A DNA stretch of 64,000 nucleotides, from NCBI GenBank assembly GCA_040754335.1, contig JBFMCV010000001.1, positions 124,001 through 188,000 of the forward strand, read 5' to 3'. Under the pieces are notes generated by a model, which searched no databases, had not been told where the DNA came from, and saw nothing but the letters and a program-made list of their open reading frames with translations. The stretch's first letter is position 1. Each line of letters starts with the position of its first letter. Made by a program: the position numbers and the translations under genes. Source of the DNA: Thermodesulfobacteriota bacterium (GTDB taxonomy: Bacteria > Desulfobacterota_D > UBA1144 > Nemesobacterales > UBA2774). Of this stretch, positions 8,542 to 18,219 are shown in pieces.

Positions 8542-10359
8542 ATGAATCATATCGTCTCTATAACATATAAGGCGGGACTCTTCGCCTGCCTTTTCATCGC
8601 TCTCGCCATCCCGCCCCGGTCAAGCCCTGCCGCTCAGAATAACGACTGGATGGGAGACTGGTCCCTCGAAGAGGGCTTCAATATAAGCATCGACACGGAA
8701 GGCTATCATTTCCCCACGGCGATTGCGTTCGTCCCCGAGCCGGGCAGCGGACCCAAGGACGCCCTCTATTTCGTAACCGAGCTAAGGGGAAAGGTTAAAG
8801 TCGTTACGAACGACAGGAGCGTATATACGTTCGCCCGGGACTTCTTCAGATTCGAGCCCGACGAGGAGCTTCCCTCCCGCTCCGGGGAAGGAGGGCTCGC
8901 CGGCATCTGCCTCGACCCGGTTCACGGATATGTCTTCGTTACGTTCGTCTACGAGGACGAGAACAGGGTCCTCAGGAACAATATTGTGAGGTTCCAGTCC
9001 GAGCCGGGCAGGTTTTCCCTCGAACCGAGCTCCAAACTCGCCTTTACCGATGTCTTAAATAATGCGGTGACGGGATTGTCGCACCAGATAGGGTCGTGCC
9101 AGGTCGACGGCGGTACGCTCTACGTGGGGGTGGGTGACGGATACACCGTGACCGAACGGGATGCCGAGGGACGGAATACGAGCCGTAGCGTCGACTCCGT
9201 ACTCGGAAAGATACTGCGTATGACGCTTGACGGTAAGCCTCTGGAATCGAATCCGTTTTACGTCGACGACGACGCGGGCAAGGCAAGGAATTACGTATGG
9301 GCGAAGGGGTTCAGGAACCCCTTCGGGCTCAAGGTGCTGAACGGGCGCGTGTTCACCGCCGACAACGGCCCTTCCGTCGACAGGTTCACGGAGGTGAAGG
9401 CGGGGGACGACTACCTGTGGGACGGTACGAACTGGAGCATCGGGGCTAATTCTGCCCAGGTTCTGTCCCCTGCGACCGGAGTGACCCAGATGGAGTTCAT
9501 TCCAGCGGATTCGGAGATTTTCCCCGAAGGGTACAGGGCCAGGTTTTATCTGACCCTCTGCGGTTTCCCGAACAGCGACCTAAAGAGGGACGCCGCGAGG
9601 GGCATTATCAGCATCCGTTACGGTTTTGAAGTCGACTTGATAACAGGGACGCCCCGATACTTATTAAAATACAGGGGAGAGAGCCTTCAGATGGTCGTCG
9701 GCCTCGCGGCTGGTCCCGACGGTCTGTATTTCCTCCCGCTTTATCCCGATGCATCGGGAAGGAGTTATGCGCTCAAAATCAGATATGATAGAGACAGCCG
9801 GCATCCTTACGGTTTCGAGGATACGGAGGATGCCTCCAGGTATATCGAAGAGCGCGGCTGTTTCACCTGCCACACGCTCAACGGATACGGGGCGGGCGGG
9901 GACGGGCCGAGCCTCGATAAGGCGGGTCTCGTCGCAAGGATAGAGGAGAGGATTACATCCCCTGAATATTCCGAATTGGCAGGCGAGCTCGACGAGATCG
10001 ACAGCGAACCGTATAAGAGATTCAGGGAGGCGAGGAAGGAGGTCCTCGAGAAGCGCGGGATGGATAAGGTCAGGGCGTGGATAAAATACCGTATAATGGA
10101 GCCGAGGTTCGATGACCCTCACGCGCGCATGCCGAATATGGACGTAACGGAGCCTAACGCGCAGATGATCGCCGACTACCTGCTTGGAGAAGTCAGGATT
10201 GATCAAAACAGACCGGATATGAGGGTGAGGAAGTTCATGAAGCGTTTCATTCCGGAGCTCAAATACAGGCATATATTGGTTTCCTTCGCGCTCGGCTTCT
10301 CCCTGGCGCTCCTGGTTACAGGCGGCTATGCCGTGATCAGGAAAAGGACGCGCCGCTGA
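8542..10359 (+). CDS. PQQ-type sugar dehydrogenase fused to cytochrome c, membrane-anchored
   Basis: A 605-residue exported protein. Residues 1-31 form a signal peptide. Residues about 40-420 are a glucose/sorbosone dehydrogenase-type beta-propeller: GLAGICLDP near 115, LSHQIGSCQVDGGTLYVGVGDG near 180, and the hallmark KGFRNPFGLKV near 255. A cytochrome c segment with CFTCH near 435 and a later Met-rich RMPNMDV follows. One transmembrane helix (ILVSFALGFSLALLVTGGYAV) ends in RKRTRR, so the protein is tethered facing the periplasm. It would oxidise a sugar or aldehyde and pass electrons to its own haem. Substrate unknown. A close paralogue follows in tandem. Confidence 0.82.
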   Translation: MNHIVSITYKAGLFACLFIALAIPPRSSPAAQNNDWMGDWSLEEGFNISIDTEGYHFPTAIAFVPEPGSGPKDALYFVTELRGKVKVVTNDRSVYTFARDFFRFEPDEELPSRSGEGGLAGICLDPVHGYVFVTFVYEDENRVLRNNIVRFQSEPGRFSLEPSSKLAFTDVLNNAVTGLSHQIGSCQVDGGTLYVGVGDGYTVTERDAEGRNTSRSVDSVLGKILRMTLDGKPLESNPFYVDDDAGKARNYVWAKGFRNPFGLKVLNGRVFTADNGPSVDRFTEVKAGDDYLWDGTNWSIGANSAQVLSPATGVTQMEFIPADSEIFPEGYRARFYLTLCGFPNSDLKRDAARGIISIRYGFEVDLITGTPRYLLKYRGESLQMVVGLAAGPDGLYFLPLYPDASGRSYALKIRYDRDSRHPYGFEDTEDASRYIEERGCFTCHTLNGYGAGGDGPSLDKAGLVARIEERITSPEYSELAGELDEIDSEPYKRFREARKEVLEKRGMDKVRAWIKYRIMEPRFDDPHARMPNMDVTEPNAQMIADYLLGEVRIDQNRPDMRVRKFMKRFIPELKYRHILVSFALGFSLALLVTGGYAVIRKRTRR

Positions 10360-10503
10360 ACTGCCCGTCAACCGGACCCGTCTCCTCGGGGCGCGGGACT
10401 GGCGGCGTGAATTTGCATACTTGCGGGGTACATATAATATTGAGTACGTGAGAGGAACTGGCTTTATGCAGGGATCTCTATATTCCTATATAACCATATA
10501 CTG

Positions 10504-12345
10504 ATGAAACTTGGAATGTCGATGACGGATAACTTCTCAATCATGATCCTGCGCGGGGTTTTCATTCTCCTGGCAGCGTTATTGCTGTTTTGTCCCCTGT
10601 CCGCGCGGGCAGATGAAAACGCCGGCGAAAAGAAGGAATGGTGGAGGGACTGGTCCCTCGAGGAGGGTTTCGATATAAGCATCGACACGGAGGGGTACCA
10701 TTTCCCCTCGGCTCTCGCCTTCGTCCCCGACCCCGGGAAAGACCCCAAGGACCCGCTCTATTTCGTCCTCGAGCTGAGGGGCAAGATAAAGGTCGTCACT
10801 AACGACAGGAGCGTGTACACGTTCGCCGAGGATTTCTTCAAATTCACCCCTTCCACAGAGCTTCCGGCGTTCTCGGGCGAGAACGGGCTTGCCGGAATCT
10901 GTCTCGACCCTGAAAACGGCTATGTCTTCGTAACCTTCGCCTATCAGGATGAATCCGGGATTTTGCGGAACAATATCGCGAGGTTCGATTCAAAACCGGG
11001 GACCTTTTCCCTCAAGCCCGGCCCGATGACCGCGTTTACAGACATATTCTCGCGGGAGGGGTCGAGCCCTTCTCATCAGATAGGACCGTGCCGGGTCTAT
11101 GAAGGCGCGCTATACGTGGCGGTCGGAGACGGGTTCGACATAATATTGACCGAGGAGCATGATTACAAGCGTAGCCAGAGCCCGGATTCCGTCCTCGGAA
11201 AGATACTCCGCATGACGCTTGACGGGAAGCCCTTGAAATCGAATCCGTATTACGTCGACGACGACGTTAAAAAGGCACGGAATTATGTCTGGGCCGTTGG
11301 GTTGAGGAACCCGTTCGGGTTAACGATTGCGGACGGGCATGTGTTCGTAGCCGATAACGGCCCTTCCGTCGACAGGATCATCGAGGTGCGTGAAGGGGGG
11401 AATTATCTCTGGGACGGGACGGACACGAGCTTCGCGACGAACTCTTTGGTCGTGTTCGTGCCCGGAGCGGGGATCACACAGCTCGTATATCTGCCCCCGG
11501 ACTCGGAAATGTTCCCGCCGCCCTACATAGGGAAATTCTATGTATCCCAGTGCGGAGACCCTGACGTCGATCCCAAAACTTCCAAGGGCAGAAACATTGA
11601 AATGTTCGACTATGATTTCAGGGTGGGTAAAGTAGTTTCCCCTCCGGCGACGCTGCTCAGGTATACGGGCTCGGCGTTCCAGACGCTGGCGGGTCTCGCG
11701 ATAGGCCCCGACGGGCTTTATATCGTCCCCATACTGCCGCTTGCCGACGGGAGGAGCGTGGTGCTGAAGGTCACGTATAATCCGGAAAGCACCCATCCCA
11801 ACACGCTCGGGAGCGAAACGAGCGCGCGCGTGCTCCTCGAATCCCGCGGATGTTACGGCTGCCATACTTTCGGCACGAGCGGCTGGGGCACGGCAGGGCC
11901 CAATCTGGACAGCGACGGTCTCGTCGCGAGGGTCACCGAGAGGCTCGGCTCAGGCGAATACAGGACACATGTGAAGGAGCTCGAAGGGCTCGAAACCGAG
12001 CCGTACAAGAGCTACAGGGAGGAACGGGCCGAGGTGCTCGATAAAAGCGGGATCGAGAGGGTGAGGACCTGGATGAAGTATCACATCATGGAGCCCAAGT
12101 TCGATAACCCGGAATCGGCCATGCCTAACCTCGGCATAAATGAAAAGGAGGCGGAGCTTATCACGATGTTCCTCGTACCGGAAGAGTTCGATGCGAGGTC
12201 CGTCGGTTTTAAGGACATCACGGTTGTGATCCCTCACCTCAGGTACAGGCACATTGTTTATTCCTTTCTTCTGGGGATCGCCGTAACGCTTCTAGCAGGC
12301 GGCGTTTACGCCGTGACGCGGAAGCGTAAGCGGATGCGGGCATAG
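10504..12345 (+). CDS. PQQ-type sugar dehydrogenase-cytochrome c fusion, paralogue
   Basis: Tandem paralogue of the preceding gene, 613 residues with the same layout: signal peptide to about residue 37, propeller with GLAGICLDP, SHQIGPCRV and GLRNPFGLT, a cytochrome segment with CYGCH near 450, and a C-terminal transmembrane helix ending RKRKRMRA. The N-terminal block WSLEEGF.ISIDTEGYHFP is nearly identical in both; the mid-propeller and the haem neighbourhood have diverged more, which suggests different substrates or redox partners. 144 bases separate the genes, including TATAATATTGAG at about 10433, so it may have its own promoter. Confidence 0.82.
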   Translation: MKLGMSMTDNFSIMILRGVFILLAALLLFCPLSARADENAGEKKEWWRDWSLEEGFDISIDTEGYHFPSALAFVPDPGKDPKDPLYFVLELRGKIKVVTNDRSVYTFAEDFFKFTPSTELPAFSGENGLAGICLDPENGYVFVTFAYQDESGILRNNIARFDSKPGTFSLKPGPMTAFTDIFSREGSSPSHQIGPCRVYEGALYVAVGDGFDIILTEEHDYKRSQSPDSVLGKILRMTLDGKPLKSNPYYVDDDVKKARNYVWAVGLRNPFGLTIADGHVFVADNGPSVDRIIEVREGGNYLWDGTDTSFATNSLVVFVPGAGITQLVYLPPDSEMFPPPYIGKFYVSQCGDPDVDPKTSKGRNIEMFDYDFRVGKVVSPPATLLRYTGSAFQTLAGLAIGPDGLYIVPILPLADGRSVVLKVTYNPESTHPNTLGSETSARVLLESRGCYGCHTFGTSGWGTAGPNLDSDGLVARVTERLGSGEYRTHVKELEGLETEPYKSYREERAEVLDKSGIERVRTWMKYHIMEPKFDNPESAMPNLGINEKEAELITMFLVPEEFDARSVGFKDITVVIPHLRYRHIVYSFLLGIAVTLLAGGVYAVTRKRKRMRA

Positions 12346-12474
12346 CAGCTTCCGCGGAGACCAGCTCACCCTGCCCCTTCTTCCCCGGACTTTACTATTA
12401 GCGGTTTACTAAATATCATCATCCCCGAGGATCGGGCGCTGCCCGAATCACGCCCGCTCCCATGAGCCGTACGT

Positions 12475-14403
12475 ATGAAATACAAATTATTACTGAGATT
12501 GTTGATATGCGTATGCCCGGTTCTCTATGCCGTCCCTTCACCTGCGGAGGATGAAAGCCTCGGTTTCACGGGCGCTCGGACTCTCGAACCGGTCGTCGTA
12601 ACGGGCACGGCGTACCCGGCCGAGCTCGGCAAGAGCACGGGGAGCGTTACCGTCATAACGGAAGAGGAGATAGAGGCGAGCCATGCCGTAAGCGTGGGCG
12701 AGCTGCTCGAGGACGTACCCGGGCTCTACGTCGACCAGCCCGCCTCGCGCGGAGGAGTGACGTCAGTTTATATAAGGGCCGGCGACCCTAACTTCACTCT
12801 GGTTCTCATCGACGGGGTGAAGGTGAACGACCCGACGAACAGCAGGGGCGGGTCGTTCGATTTCTCATCGCTCAGCACGGACAACATCGAGCGCATCGAG
12901 ATCGTGCGCGACCCGATGTCGTCGCTTTACGGCTCGGACGCGCTAAGCGGCGTAATCAACATCATCACGAAAAAAGGGAAGGGGAAGCCCGAGGCGTCCG
13001 CCGAAGCCATGGCGGGGAGATACGGGCAGTATCAATTCCTTGGCGGCGTCTCGGGCGCGGGGCCGTTCTACGATTTCTCGGTCACGGGTTCCTGGCTCGA
13101 CGACGGGGAGGAGGTGGAGGGGAGCACCTTCAAGAGCCCGAGCGTGACGGCGAAGGCTGGGCTTGTTAACGGGGACGATATGGAGCTCGCTTCCACATTC
13201 AGGTATTCGCATATCGACAGCACGAGCTTTCCTGACGACAGCGGCGGCCCCGAGTTCGCGGTGCTCCGCGCTACCGACGACAGGAACATAGACCAGCTCC
13301 TCATGGGGCTCAACTACACCCACGGCCCCCTCGAGTGGTGGGAATACAGCCTCAAGCTCTCCTATTACAATACCAAAGAAAAGTTCACGTCCCCTGGCGT
13401 CGCGCCCGGAGAGCGCGACCCGTTCGGCATCCCACCCAACGAATCCGACAGCGATTACAAGAGCTACGACGCGAACGCTGCGAGCACGTTCTCCCCTTAC
13501 GCGGGTCTCGATATAACCGCGGGTTTCGAGGCCGAATACCAGGACGGGTCGAGCCGCGGAATGATAATCGTTGGATTCCCCCTACCTACCGCCTTCGACC
13601 TGAGCAGGTACATATTTTCCCCGTATGCGGAGGTCCAGTTCAGCGTGGTGGAAAACCTCCTGGTCGTGCTGGGCGCGAGGGAAGATTTCCCGGAGGGGTT
13701 CGACCCCGAGTTCAGCCCCAGGGCGGGCGTATCGTACAAGCTCGCGGCTACGGACACGATACTCCGGGGGAGCTGGGGGGAGGGGTTCAAGCTCCCGTCC
13801 TTCTTCTCCCTCGCGAACCCCATAGTGGGCAACCCGGACCTCGTCCCCGAGGAGAGCAGGAGCCTCGACCTCGGCCTGACGCAGGGGGTCTGGGGCGGCA
13901 GGCTGAGCGCTCAACTCAACGTCTATTACAACGAGTTCAAGAACCTAATAGACTTCGAGGAAGGGCCTCCTCCCATACTCGTTAACCGCTCCCGCGTAAC
14001 GGTAAAGGGGTTCGAGTTAATCGGAAACGTCCGCCCGTGGGAAGAGCTTCGGTTAAACGGCAGCGTGAGCTACGCCGACAGCGATATAAAGGGAACGGAC
14101 GAGCCCTTAAGGAACAGGCCCAGGTGGTGGGGGGAGCTCACTCTTGTCTACAACCCCTCGGCGAGCGTGACTTTCAGTCTCGACGCGGTCTTTACCGGGA
14201 GCGTCCCGGATTCGTCGGTACCCACGGGGGATGTCACCCTCGACCCCTACGACGTTTACAACGTCGCTCTCACCTGGGCGCCAGGGGACTGGATAAGTCT
14301 CTATGTCGCCGTCGATAACCTCTTCAACGAGGAGTACGAGCAGTATGTGGGCTTCCCCGCGCCTGGAGTGAGCCCGAGGGCGGGTCTACGCGTCACTTTC
14401 TGA
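12475..14403 (+). CDS. TonB-dependent outer-membrane receptor, BtuB/CirA-like
   Basis: A 642-residue TonB-dependent transporter. After a signal peptide (to about residue 25) comes a TonB box-like segment LEPVVVTGT, then a plug domain with GELLEDVPGLYVDQ, the VYIRAGDPNFTLVLIDGVK block and IERIEIVRDPMSSLYGSDAL, GVINIITKKG; the rest is beta-barrel ending in the terminal phenylalanine of RAGLRVTF. Substrate may be cobalamin, a siderophore or another chelate. The class II RNR upstream makes cobalamin attractive, but no cobalamin riboswitch is seen in the 129-base leader and no BtuFCD genes are adjacent. Confidence 0.87.
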   Translation: MKYKLLLRLLICVCPVLYAVPSPAEDESLGFTGARTLEPVVVTGTAYPAELGKSTGSVTVITEEEIEASHAVSVGELLEDVPGLYVDQPASRGGVTSVYIRAGDPNFTLVLIDGVKVNDPTNSRGGSFDFSSLSTDNIERIEIVRDPMSSLYGSDALSGVINIITKKGKGKPEASAEAMAGRYGQYQFLGGVSGAGPFYDFSVTGSWLDDGEEVEGSTFKSPSVTAKAGLVNGDDMELASTFRYSHIDSTSFPDDSGGPEFAVLRATDDRNIDQLLMGLNYTHGPLEWWEYSLKLSYYNTKEKFTSPGVAPGERDPFGIPPNESDSDYKSYDANAASTFSPYAGLDITAGFEAEYQDGSSRGMIIVGFPLPTAFDLSRYIFSPYAEVQFSVVENLLVVLGAREDFPEGFDPEFSPRAGVSYKLAATDTILRGSWGEGFKLPSFFSLANPIVGNPDLVPEESRSLDLGLTQGVWGGRLSAQLNVYYNEFKNLIDFEEGPPPILVNRSRVTVKGFELIGNVRPWEELRLNGSVSYADSDIKGTDEPLRNRPRWWGELTLVYNPSASVTFSLDAVFTGSVPDSSVPTGDVTLDPYDVYNVALTWAPGDWISLYVAVDNLFNEEYEQYVGFPAPGVSPRAGLRVTF

Positions 14404-14422
14404 ATAAATGCGTTGATACGGT

Positions 14423-15541
14423 TTATCGCAGGCGGGTGTGACTATACCGATTCGTTTCTTTTGTTTTGGACAGCAGCTCCGCGGCTATGACATCGGCGAA
14501 CTTTTCCCCGCCCTTTTTCGTGAAGTGGCCGTCGTCGATGAAGTCGTCCTGTTCCCATTTTACGTCCAGGACCCCGTCAATGTACAAGCATTTAGGATCG
14601 TCCTTGGCGCAAACGGACCGCATTATTGAATTGAACCTGTCCATTAATTGCGGCATCGCCCCGTTCTTTATATGGAAGCTCCAGCCGTTGCAGCCGATGT
14701 CATCCTCCTTTCCCGTGAACGCGGGGTAATTTAACACCTGGGGGACGAATATAGTATATGGGGCGATATGCTCGGACAAGAGCTTTAAGGTTTCAAGATT
14801 CCTCGCGTAAATTTTGTTAACGTACTCATCCGGTGTATCGTACTTGGGGCAGGAAGGGACGTCCGCTCCGGCAAGCTCCCTTTTTATCTTCGCAGCCAGT
14901 CTCCCCATGGCCGACATCTCGTACAGCTTCCCCCAGAAATCCTGCCTGTGCATCGGAGGTATCTCTAAATTACCGTACTGCGACATTCCGTGAACGTAGT
15001 AGTCCCCGCCTAAATCGGGGACGTGATAATTATGTATGTCGTTCCAGCCCTCGTAGAAGATCACGAACTCTGGCTCGAGCTCGGGAACGATAAGGGCCGT
15101 CTGAACTATGGCTTCAGCCGTCGAATAGCCGGGGACGCCGTAATTAATAACGCTGAAACCCTCCCCGAGCTTTCTCTGCAGAATGGCGGGCCAGGTGTCG
15201 AGGTCCGTCAACCCGGTGCCGAACGTGCTTGAGCCGCCCAGTACGGCTACCCTTATCAAGTCACCGTCTTCCTCGGGAGCCCCCGTCGAGCGGGTATGGT
15301 ATTTCGTGGCGGTGATACGCTTTCCCGACTTTACGTCCGTAACGGCGGCGTCTTTTTTTAGCCGCCCTGCGAGGTACGGATGGAGCTCGAACACTTCCAT
15401 GTACTGGTCTCCCTCGACCATCTGGTATGGAAACATTCCGTACCTCATGTAGTAGGCAATCTGACCGAAGGACTCTATGACGATAATAAAAATGAAGACA
15501 AGAATGACGTTAATTATTACGGGAACGAGTTTTCGTTTCAT
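14423..15541 (-). CDS. Membrane-anchored SGNH/GDSL hydrolase-like protein
   Basis: A 372-residue protein with one N-terminal transmembrane helix (residues about 6-24), then an SGNH-hydrolase domain: block I as VAVLGGSSTFGTG near residue 100 with the nucleophile serine, block III as YEGWNDIHNY near 165, and block V as DDGHFTKKGGEKFAD near 340 carrying the Asp-x-x-His pair. Family members remove or transfer acyl groups on glycans or lipids in the periplasm. I chose the ATG at 15541; an upstream ATG at 15574 has no better ribosome-binding site. No glycan genes are beside it, so its substrate is open. Confidence 0.8.
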   Translation of the reverse strand: MKRKLVPVIINVILVFIFIIVIESFGQIAYYMRYGMFPYQMVEGDQYMEVFELHPYLAGRLKKDAAVTDVKSGKRITATKYHTRSTGAPEEDGDLIRVAVLGGSSTFGTGLTDLDTWPAILQRKLGEGFSVINYGVPGYSTAEAIVQTALIVPELEPEFVIFYEGWNDIHNYHVPDLGGDYYVHGMSQYGNLEIPPMHRQDFWGKLYEMSAMGRLAAKIKRELAGADVPSCPKYDTPDEYVNKIYARNLETLKLLSEHIAPYTIFVPQVLNYPAFTGKEDDIGCNGWSFHIKNGAMPQLMDRFNSIMRSVCAKDDPKCLYIDGVLDVKWEQDDFIDDGHFTKKGGEKFADVIAAELLSKTKETNRYSHTRLR

Positions 15542-15919
15542 CGTCTGTGTATTCCGGTCACGGAGACCCGCCATAAATATGTGATTGAGCGGTAATGAAG
15601 GACCGGTCCATCGGGCCCGGCTTCAAAAATCAGTCTCTCCTTTGCGCATCCGGCCTGACGGTACATGCCGGTATTGCTGATTATAGAATATCGGCGATTT
15701 ACTTTCAATCGGTTCCCCGGGTCCCGTTTATTGTGCGGTACGATGCTTGACGGTCCGCAAGCATACCTCTTTATGGTCAGGCCGGGCATTTCACAACCCC
15801 CTTGTTGAAGTGCCGGAAGGGTGCAGGTAAATTAAAAAATTCCCCGTGTTAGAAGAATGTTAGAAATATTGAACAGGGAAACATATAATATCCATGTAAC
15901 TATCCGTAAACATTACTCT
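15542..15919. other. Intergenic region upstream of tRNA-Arg
   Basis: 378 bases with no credible gene. It contains the probable tRNA promoter near 15860-15889 and the leader of the divergent SGNH hydrolase gene. Nothing else recognised. Confidence 0.4.
15860..15889 (+). promoter_or_regulatory. Probable promoter of tRNA-Arg
   Basis: TTAGAA (15860-15865) and a perfect TATAAT (15884-15889) are 18 bases apart, with the -10 about 30 bases before the tRNA 5' end. Spacing fits a sigma-70-type promoter. Confidence 0.4.
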
Positions 15920-15996
<77 letters not shown>

Positions 15997-16339
15997 TATT
16001 ATATAATTATATCAGTATGTTATGCCAGCCACGCAAATTATCCTTAAACTTGCTTTCAAAGAATTGTCAAAGAATGATTCGAGCAAAAACGAATTTATTC
16101 GTCCATACAAATTTTTTCGAAAAATAAACATTGTCTCTATTCCGCTGATTACGAGAAGCGAATATGGACTCATCCCTCCTTTTTAATAGAGCAACTGGTC
16201 TATAGTCCGTTAGTCGGCAAGAGCGTTTCTGCGGTAATAGATATATGAGAAAATCCAGCTGTTGCCGATGTTTCATAGACAACCAGAGATAGAAATTTTT
16301 TTGACTATCGGCAGCGGATTAGCTAGAATTTATTTCAAC
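15997..16339. other. AT-rich left end of the island
   Basis: 343 bases without a convincing gene. At 16185-16217 the sequence AATAGAGCAACTGG... matches the D-arm/anticodon-arm part of the tRNA-Arg at 24 of 33 positions, which looks like a decayed tRNA fragment. Several short hairpins and T-runs occur. No integrase fragment was recognised. Confidence 0.4.
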
Positions 16340-16729
16340 ATGAGACTGTTAAGTCTGTATATAGTATTCAACCTCATCCTTTGCACTACTGGCATCTATT
16401 CCGTAACGAATATATTTGCAGAAGAATCAACGCATTTAAGCTCAAATTGCCATGATCATGAATACAGTGACGTTCATGATTCGTTACAGCATAATTCTAA
16501 TCCGGGAATAATCGCAGCGGATGTGGAATGTTACGACTGCTGCTTGGAAGTACTCCCAGGCTCCAACGATAGCGGCAATTTTAATGCCACACCTTCGGTT
16601 GTTGCTTTATTGCCGTTACTTTCATCCGAAAGCGATTCCAGCAAATCACAATTTTTAAATTCGGCATTCACAAAACGACCTCACGGTCCTCCGGATATAT
16701 ATTTGTTACACTCCTCGTACTTACTATAG
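16340..16729 (+). CDS. Small exported His/Cys protein leading the RND operon
   Basis: A 129-residue protein with a signal peptide (residues 1-27), a histidine-containing stretch (NCHDHEYSDVHDSLQH), a Cys cluster ECYDCC near residue 68, and a C-terminus with KRPHGPPDIYLLHS. Placement in front of a CzcCBA/CusCBA-type operon, small size and a RPxxPP-like tail recall CzcI/DUF2946-type leader proteins, but the resemblance is loose. It could bind metal in the periplasm. Start taken at the ATG at 16340, the last one before the signal peptide; its ribosome-binding site is weak. Confidence 0.55.
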   Translation: MRLLSLYIVFNLILCTTGIYSVTNIFAEESTHLSSNCHDHEYSDVHDSLQHNSNPGIIAADVECYDCCLEVLPGSNDSGNFNATPSVVALLPLLSSESDSSKSQFLNSAFTKRPHGPPDIYLLHSSYLL

Positions 16730-16899
16730 TTCCCTCTAATCGATCCGTCCCGTGCTCATTGATAGTCTACTAAACTATCAAATTGGGCCTCTCCGTAAAT
16801 TCTTGTTTTTTACAAAAGAAGTCAGTGCCATATAAAACCTTCGATTTAAGGGGTTGTAATTTGCTCATGGTCGATGTTTCGCAATGGAGGAAAAATAGA

Positions 16900-18219
16900 A
16901 TGAAAGTATTCCTCATCATATTATTTATCACAGTTATTGCCGGAACTAACGCTCAAGCTCAAGAGCCGATTCAAAGCTTAACAATTGATCAGGCAGTCGA
17001 TATTGCCCTCAAAGAAAACCGGGATCTCGCAGCAGCCAGGGTGCAAACTGAGGAAGCAAGAGGCAGATTAAAACAGGCGGGACTCTATCCCAACCCGGAT
17101 GTAGAATCCAGTTTCGGGTTCGACACCATATTTGCTAACGACGGCGAACGGAATTTTACAGCTGGCATAAACCAGCCTATTCCCATAAGCGGGCGTATCG
17201 GTGCTCAAAAGGAAGTCGCAAATCTGAATGTCAACCTTACCCTTTCAGACATCGCAAATTCAGAGCGTCTGCTTGTACGAAATGTCCGTCAGACATTCAT
17301 AGAACTCCTTGCAATCGAGGAACAGCTCAAGCTTCAGGAAACCTTGATAAACCTCAATAGCGAATTGCTTAAAGGTATAGAAACCGGAATTAAAGAGGGT
17401 CTTGCATCACAGCAAGACCTCAATGCCGTTGCGATAGCCTTCCAGCAAACAAGGCAGGAAAAAGAGGTACTTACAGCTCTCAGAAGAAGTAAGATTTTTG
17501 CAATAAACAACTTGATAGGAAAGCCGCCCGGCTTCGACTTCACCCCGGAGGGCTCGCTTACATACGAACCCTTAAGTGATTTAAATAACTACAATATCGA
17601 TACCGCTTTTTCTCAGAGGCCGGATGTAAGACTTGCGGAACTTAACATTGAACTCGCTAAAGCCGACACGAAGTTGGCGAAGACTTTGCGCTTTGAAGAC
17701 ATAACGGCGGGGATTTTCTATGAAAACGACCGCCTGGTTTTAGACAGCTCCGGCGGGCAAATCACGGATAACGATCAGTTGATTGGCTTTAAGCTGACTA
17801 TTCCCATACCAATTTTCGATCGCAAGCAGGGTCTCATTGCCGAAGCGCAGTCTCGCGAGAATAGAGCGGAAGAGAATTTCAGGGCATTGAAGTTGACAAT
17901 CAGCCAGGAGGTAAGCGATGCCCTAAATAGAGTAACAACCCTCTCACAACTATTAGACACTTACCGAACTGGAATTTTAAGGACTGCGGAAGACAATGTG
18001 AAACTTGTGGAAGACGGCTTTAAGCAAGGACTTGCCGGTATCACTGATGTTATACAGTCCCGCCAGCAATTTGCTACATTGTCATCATCTTATATCAATT
18101 CGGTTCGAGATTATCAGATTGCCCTCAACGATCTTCAGATATCTACGGGCTACTACCCGACGTCTGTCACGTTTAATGAGACCAAGGAGGTTGAAACCAA
18201 TAACGATGGCAAGGAATAA
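16900..18219 (+). CDS. TolC-family outer-membrane efflux protein (CusC/CzcC-like)
   Basis: Outer-membrane duct of a tripartite efflux pump. 439 residues: signal peptide to about residue 21, then two outer-membrane-efflux repeats rich in long helices (LTIDQAVDIALKENRDLAAAR at the start, and TISQEVSDALNRVTTLSQLL in the second half). Start set at 16900 by GGAGG eleven bases upstream; an in-frame extension to 16783 reads through unlikely sequence. Its last codons overlap the start of the adaptor gene by 14 bases. Works with the adaptor and RND pump that follow. Confidence 0.88.
   Translation: MKVFLIILFITVIAGTNAQAQEPIQSLTIDQAVDIALKENRDLAAARVQTEEARGRLKQAGLYPNPDVESSFGFDTIFANDGERNFTAGINQPIPISGRIGAQKEVANLNVNLTLSDIANSERLLVRNVRQTFIELLAIEEQLKLQETLINLNSELLKGIETGIKEGLASQQDLNAVAIAFQQTRQEKEVLTALRRSKIFAINNLIGKPPGFDFTPEGSLTYEPLSDLNNYNIDTAFSQRPDVRLAELNIELAKADTKLAKTLRFEDITAGIFYENDRLVLDSSGGQITDNDQLIGFKLTIPIPIFDRKQGLIAEAQSRENRAEENFRALKLTISQEVSDALNRVTTLSQLLDTYRTGILRTAEDNVKLVEDGFKQGLAGITDVIQSRQQFATLSSSYINSVRDYQIALNDLQISTGYYPTSVTFNETKEVETNNDGKE

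Noticed and set aside
12346-12474. Cobalamin riboswitch before the BtuB-like receptor
   Set aside because: The leader is only 129 bases and I could not find the conserved B12-box; no support.
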